Shown here: in pieces, positions 61,982-64,000 of the stretch
Position numbering within the stretch: position 1 is the first letter of the stretch
Layout of the letters: every line of letters begins with the position of its first letter
Assembly (NCBI RefSeq): GCF_042654345.1
Contig: NZ_JBHSGB010000012.1
Span: 62,001-126,000 of the forward strand
Direction: 5' to 3'
DNA from: Pararheinheimera marina
Lineage (GTDB): Bacteria; Pseudomonadota; Gammaproteobacteria; Enterobacterales; Alteromonadaceae
Length of the DNA: 64,000 bases
Position numbers and translations under genes: made by a program
The notes under the pieces: model-generated
Databases searched by the model: none
What the model was told of the DNA's origin: nothing
What the model saw: only the letters and a program-made list of their open reading frames with translations

Positions 61982-63157
61982 TTAGTCTGCCTGTTTACGC
62001 AGGAATGCAGGAATATCAAAAATATCGATATTCGCTTGTTTCTCTGCCACTGGTTTGGTTGCTGTCATTGGCATTTCCATCGCAGCCGGAGCCAGCTCAC
62101 GCGCGGCATTACCCTGGAAGGTTGTACCAGCATTGCCATAAACGTGCGCTGAACGAGCCGGTTCACGGTGGCTTGGCACCAGTGTAATGTCTGCTTTACG
62201 TTCGGCGCCGATCCCTGTGGCAACCACAGTCACACGCAGCTCATCTGACATATCCGGGTCAATCACAGCACCCACCACCACAGTGGCATTTTCAGAGGCG
62301 AAAGCTTTCACTGCATTACCTACAGTTTCGAATTCTTCGATGCTGATGTCCAGGCCCGCGGTGATATTCACCAGAATACCTTTAGCGCCTGACAGGTCGA
62401 TGTCTTCCAGCAGTGGGCTGGAAATCGCCTGCTCTGCCGCTTCTTCAGCACGGTCTGGGCCTGAAGCACGGCCAGTCCCCATCATCGCGGTGCCCATTTC
62501 TGACATCACGGTACGCACGTCGGCGAAGTCGACGTTGATCAGACCAGGGCGGGTGATCAGTTCAGCAATACCCTGCACTGCACCTAACAGCACATTGTTA
62601 GCTGCTTTGAACGCGTCCAGCAGACTGGTACCCTTACCCAACACTTTTAACAGCTTGTCGTTCGGAATAGTGATCAGTGAATCGACGTGTTTCGCCAGTT
62701 CGCCAATGCCTTCGTCTGCATAGGTAGAACGCTTCTTGCCTTCGAACGGGAAAGGTTTAGTGACTACAGCCACAGTCAGAATACCCATTTCACGGGCCAC
62801 TTCAGCGACGATAGGTGCAGCACCTGTACCTGTACCACCGCCCATACCGGCAGCGATAAACACCATATCTGCACCAGCCAGGGTTTTCTTAATGGTTTCA
62901 CGGTCTTCTTCGGCAGACTTGCGGCCCACTTCAGGGTTTGCACCTGCACCTAAGCCTTTGGTCACATTGGCACCTAACTGCAGGGTCAGGTGAGCAGAGG
63001 AATTACGCAGCGCTTGTGCATCCGTATTGGCCGCGACAAACTCCACACCTTCAATGTTGCTGGCAACCATGTACTCCACGGCGTTACCGCCACCGCCACC
63101 AACCCCGATGACTTTAATAACAGCTTCTTCGCTGTGGTTTTCCATTAACTCAAACAT
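61982..63157 (-). CDS. ftsZ: Cell division protein FtsZ
   Basis: The 391-residue tubulin homologue has the GTP-binding signature GGGTGTGAAP, the T7 loop NVDFADVRTVM, and the C-terminal conserved peptide DIFDIPAFLRKQAD that binds FtsA and ZipA. It polymerises into the division ring. It lies 64 bases downstream of ftsA and 92 bases upstream of lpxC, the normal dcw order. Confidence 0.97.
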   Translation of the reverse strand: MFELMENHSEEAVIKVIGVGGGGGNAVEYMVASNIEGVEFVAANTDAQALRNSSAHLTLQLGANVTKGLGAGANPEVGRKSAEEDRETIKKTLAGADMVFIAAGMGGGTGTGAAPIVAEVAREMGILTVAVVTKPFPFEGKKRSTYADEGIGELAKHVDSLITIPNDKLLKVLGKGTSLLDAFKAANNVLLGAVQGIAELITRPGLINVDFADVRTVMSEMGTAMMGTGRASGPDRAEEAAEQAISSPLLEDIDLSGAKGILVNITAGLDISIEEFETVGNAVKAFASENATVVVGAVIDPDMSDELRVTVVATGIGAERKADITLVPSHREPARSAHVYGNAGTTFQGNAARELAPAAMEMPMTATKPVAEKQANIDIFDIPAFLRKQAD

Positions 63158-63221
63158 AGCTTCTCTCTCCGTTTTGTTTCGCCTAAGCAGTTACGCTTAC
63201 TCTGTTACGCTTACTCAAAAA

Positions 63222-64000
63222 TTAAAATTCACCTTTAAACCAGCTGGTCAGTCGCTTCATCATCGAGCCCATGCTCTCCCGTGCAGCGACAGTTTTTTTC
63301 AGCTGGTTTTTCATATCTTTGCCGTAAATCAGCAGGCCAACGACGCTGGCATACGCCGGGTCAGCCACATACTCTTTCAGACCAGTAATGCCAATCGGAT
63401 AACCCAGACGCACCGGCATCTGGAAAATGTCTTCAGCGAATTCAACCGCCCCTTCCATCTTGGCAGTACCACCAGTCAGTACGATGCCGGCGGCAATCTG
63501 CTCTTCCAATCCGGATTTGCGGATCTCGTCCTGCACCAGTTCAAACAGTTCCTGGTAACGAGGCTCCACCACTTCAGCCAGGGTGTGGCGCGACATACTG
63601 CGTGCCGGACGGCCACCGACACTGGGCACTTCAATATTTTCTTCTTTGCCTACCATGCTGCGCAGCGCACAGGCGTACTGCACTTTAATTTCTTCTGCAT
63701 GGCCAAATGGCGTGCGGAAAATCTTGGCAATGTCACTGGTCACCTGATTACCCGCCACCGGGATCACCGCGGTGTGACGTAAAGCGCCATTGGTAAAAAT
63801 CGAGATGTCGATGGTGCCACCACCCACGTCCACCACACAGACGCCCAGCTCTTTTTCATCTTCGGTCAGCACCGCATAGCTGGACGCCAGCGAGCTGAAA
63901 ATCAGCTGGTCAACATGCAGGTCGCAACGTTCGGCACATTTTTCGATGTTTTTTGCCATATCGTTGGCGCAGGTGATGATGTGTGCTTTGGCTTCCATCC
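63222..64000 (-). CDS. ftsA: Cell division protein FtsA, C-terminal part (cut by window edge)
   Basis: The frame encodes the last 259 residues and continues past the right edge; a full FtsA is about 415 residues. The actin-like ATP-binding motifs VCVVDVGGGTIDISIF and GIVLTGGTAKMEGAVE are present, and the C-terminal amphipathic membrane-targeting helix is MMKRLTSWFKGEF. It anchors FtsZ to the membrane. Confidence 0.96.
   Translation of the reverse strand, partial: MEAKAHIITCANDMAKNIEKCAERCDLHVDQLIFSSLASSYAVLTEDEKELGVCVVDVGGGTIDISIFTNGALRHTAVIPVAGNQVTSDIAKIFRTPFGHAEEIKVQYACALRSMVGKEENIEVPSVGGRPARSMSRHTLAEVVEPRYQELFELVQDEIRKSGLEEQIAAGIVLTGGTAKMEGAVEFAEDIFQMPVRLGYPIGITGLKEYVADPAYASVVGLLIYGKDMKNQLKKTVAARESMGSMMKRLTSWFKGEF

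Noticed and set aside
1..64000. CRISPR array, tRNA or rRNA genes
   Set aside because: No regularly spaced direct repeats and no tRNA- or rRNA-like sequence was seen while reading the intergenic regions.

Overview
The window is chromosomal DNA from a gammaproteobacterium. Gene content, gene order and protein style fit the Rheinheimera/Alishewanella/Arsukibacterium group or close Alteromonadales relatives; that placement is an inference from recognised gene blocks, because no rRNA or tRNA is present. Nearly all of the window is dense core genome: envelope biogenesis, peptidoglycan recycling, central carbon metabolism, nitrogen sensing, type IV pili and cell division.

The exception is 1319-13848, a visibly more A+T-rich block of about 12.5 kb. 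It interrupts a small DUF486 membrane-protein gene: the first 93 codons lie at 1038-1316 and the missing C-terminal codons resume at 13849-13914, just before djlA. The block ends in a four-gene recombinase operon: tyrosine recombinase, recombinase-fold protein without key catalytic residues, second large tyrosine recombinase, and small HTH/coiled-coil protein. This matches the intA-tfp-intB-srap core of the 'seamless strobilus' integrative elements described from Vibrio and is also related to Tn554 TnpA/B/C. The cargo is an Aer-like PAS chemoreceptor and a FIST-PAS-GGDEF-EAL protein, so the element appears to carry signalling genes rather than resistance genes. An IS3-family element with a programmed frameshift site sits in its left arm. 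Two structured non-coding stretches (1341-1870 and 8080-8718) flank the cargo.

Right of the island come djlA-murU-amgK (minus strand) and, divergently, lptD-surA-pdxA-rsmA-apaG-apaH, followed by a transmembrane chemoreceptor. From 25 to 35 kb lie DUF3718, folA, cgtA, rpmA-rplU, ispB, mdh, argR, a divergent DyP-family protein, a CsrB/RsmB-type regulatory RNA, amtB-glnK and yacL. The CsrB-like RNA has 19 GGA motifs, a rho-independent terminator and an upstream 20-bp palindrome of the UvrY/GacA type. The DyP paralogue appears to have lost its heme-ligand His and distal Arg. The glnK promoter shows a sigma-54 element, and an NtrC-type palindrome about 97 bp upstream doubles as the yacL terminator.

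From 35 to 47 kb are acnB (Fur-like box upstream), the lipoprotein peptidase pepO, and pdhR-aceE-aceF-lpdA with two PdhR operators. From 47 kb to the end are ampD-ampE, a retropepsin-like protease, nadC, pilA and pilBCD-coaE-zapD-yacG, then mutT-secA, an M23 peptidase, dciA, lpxC, ftsZ and the 3' part of ftsA.
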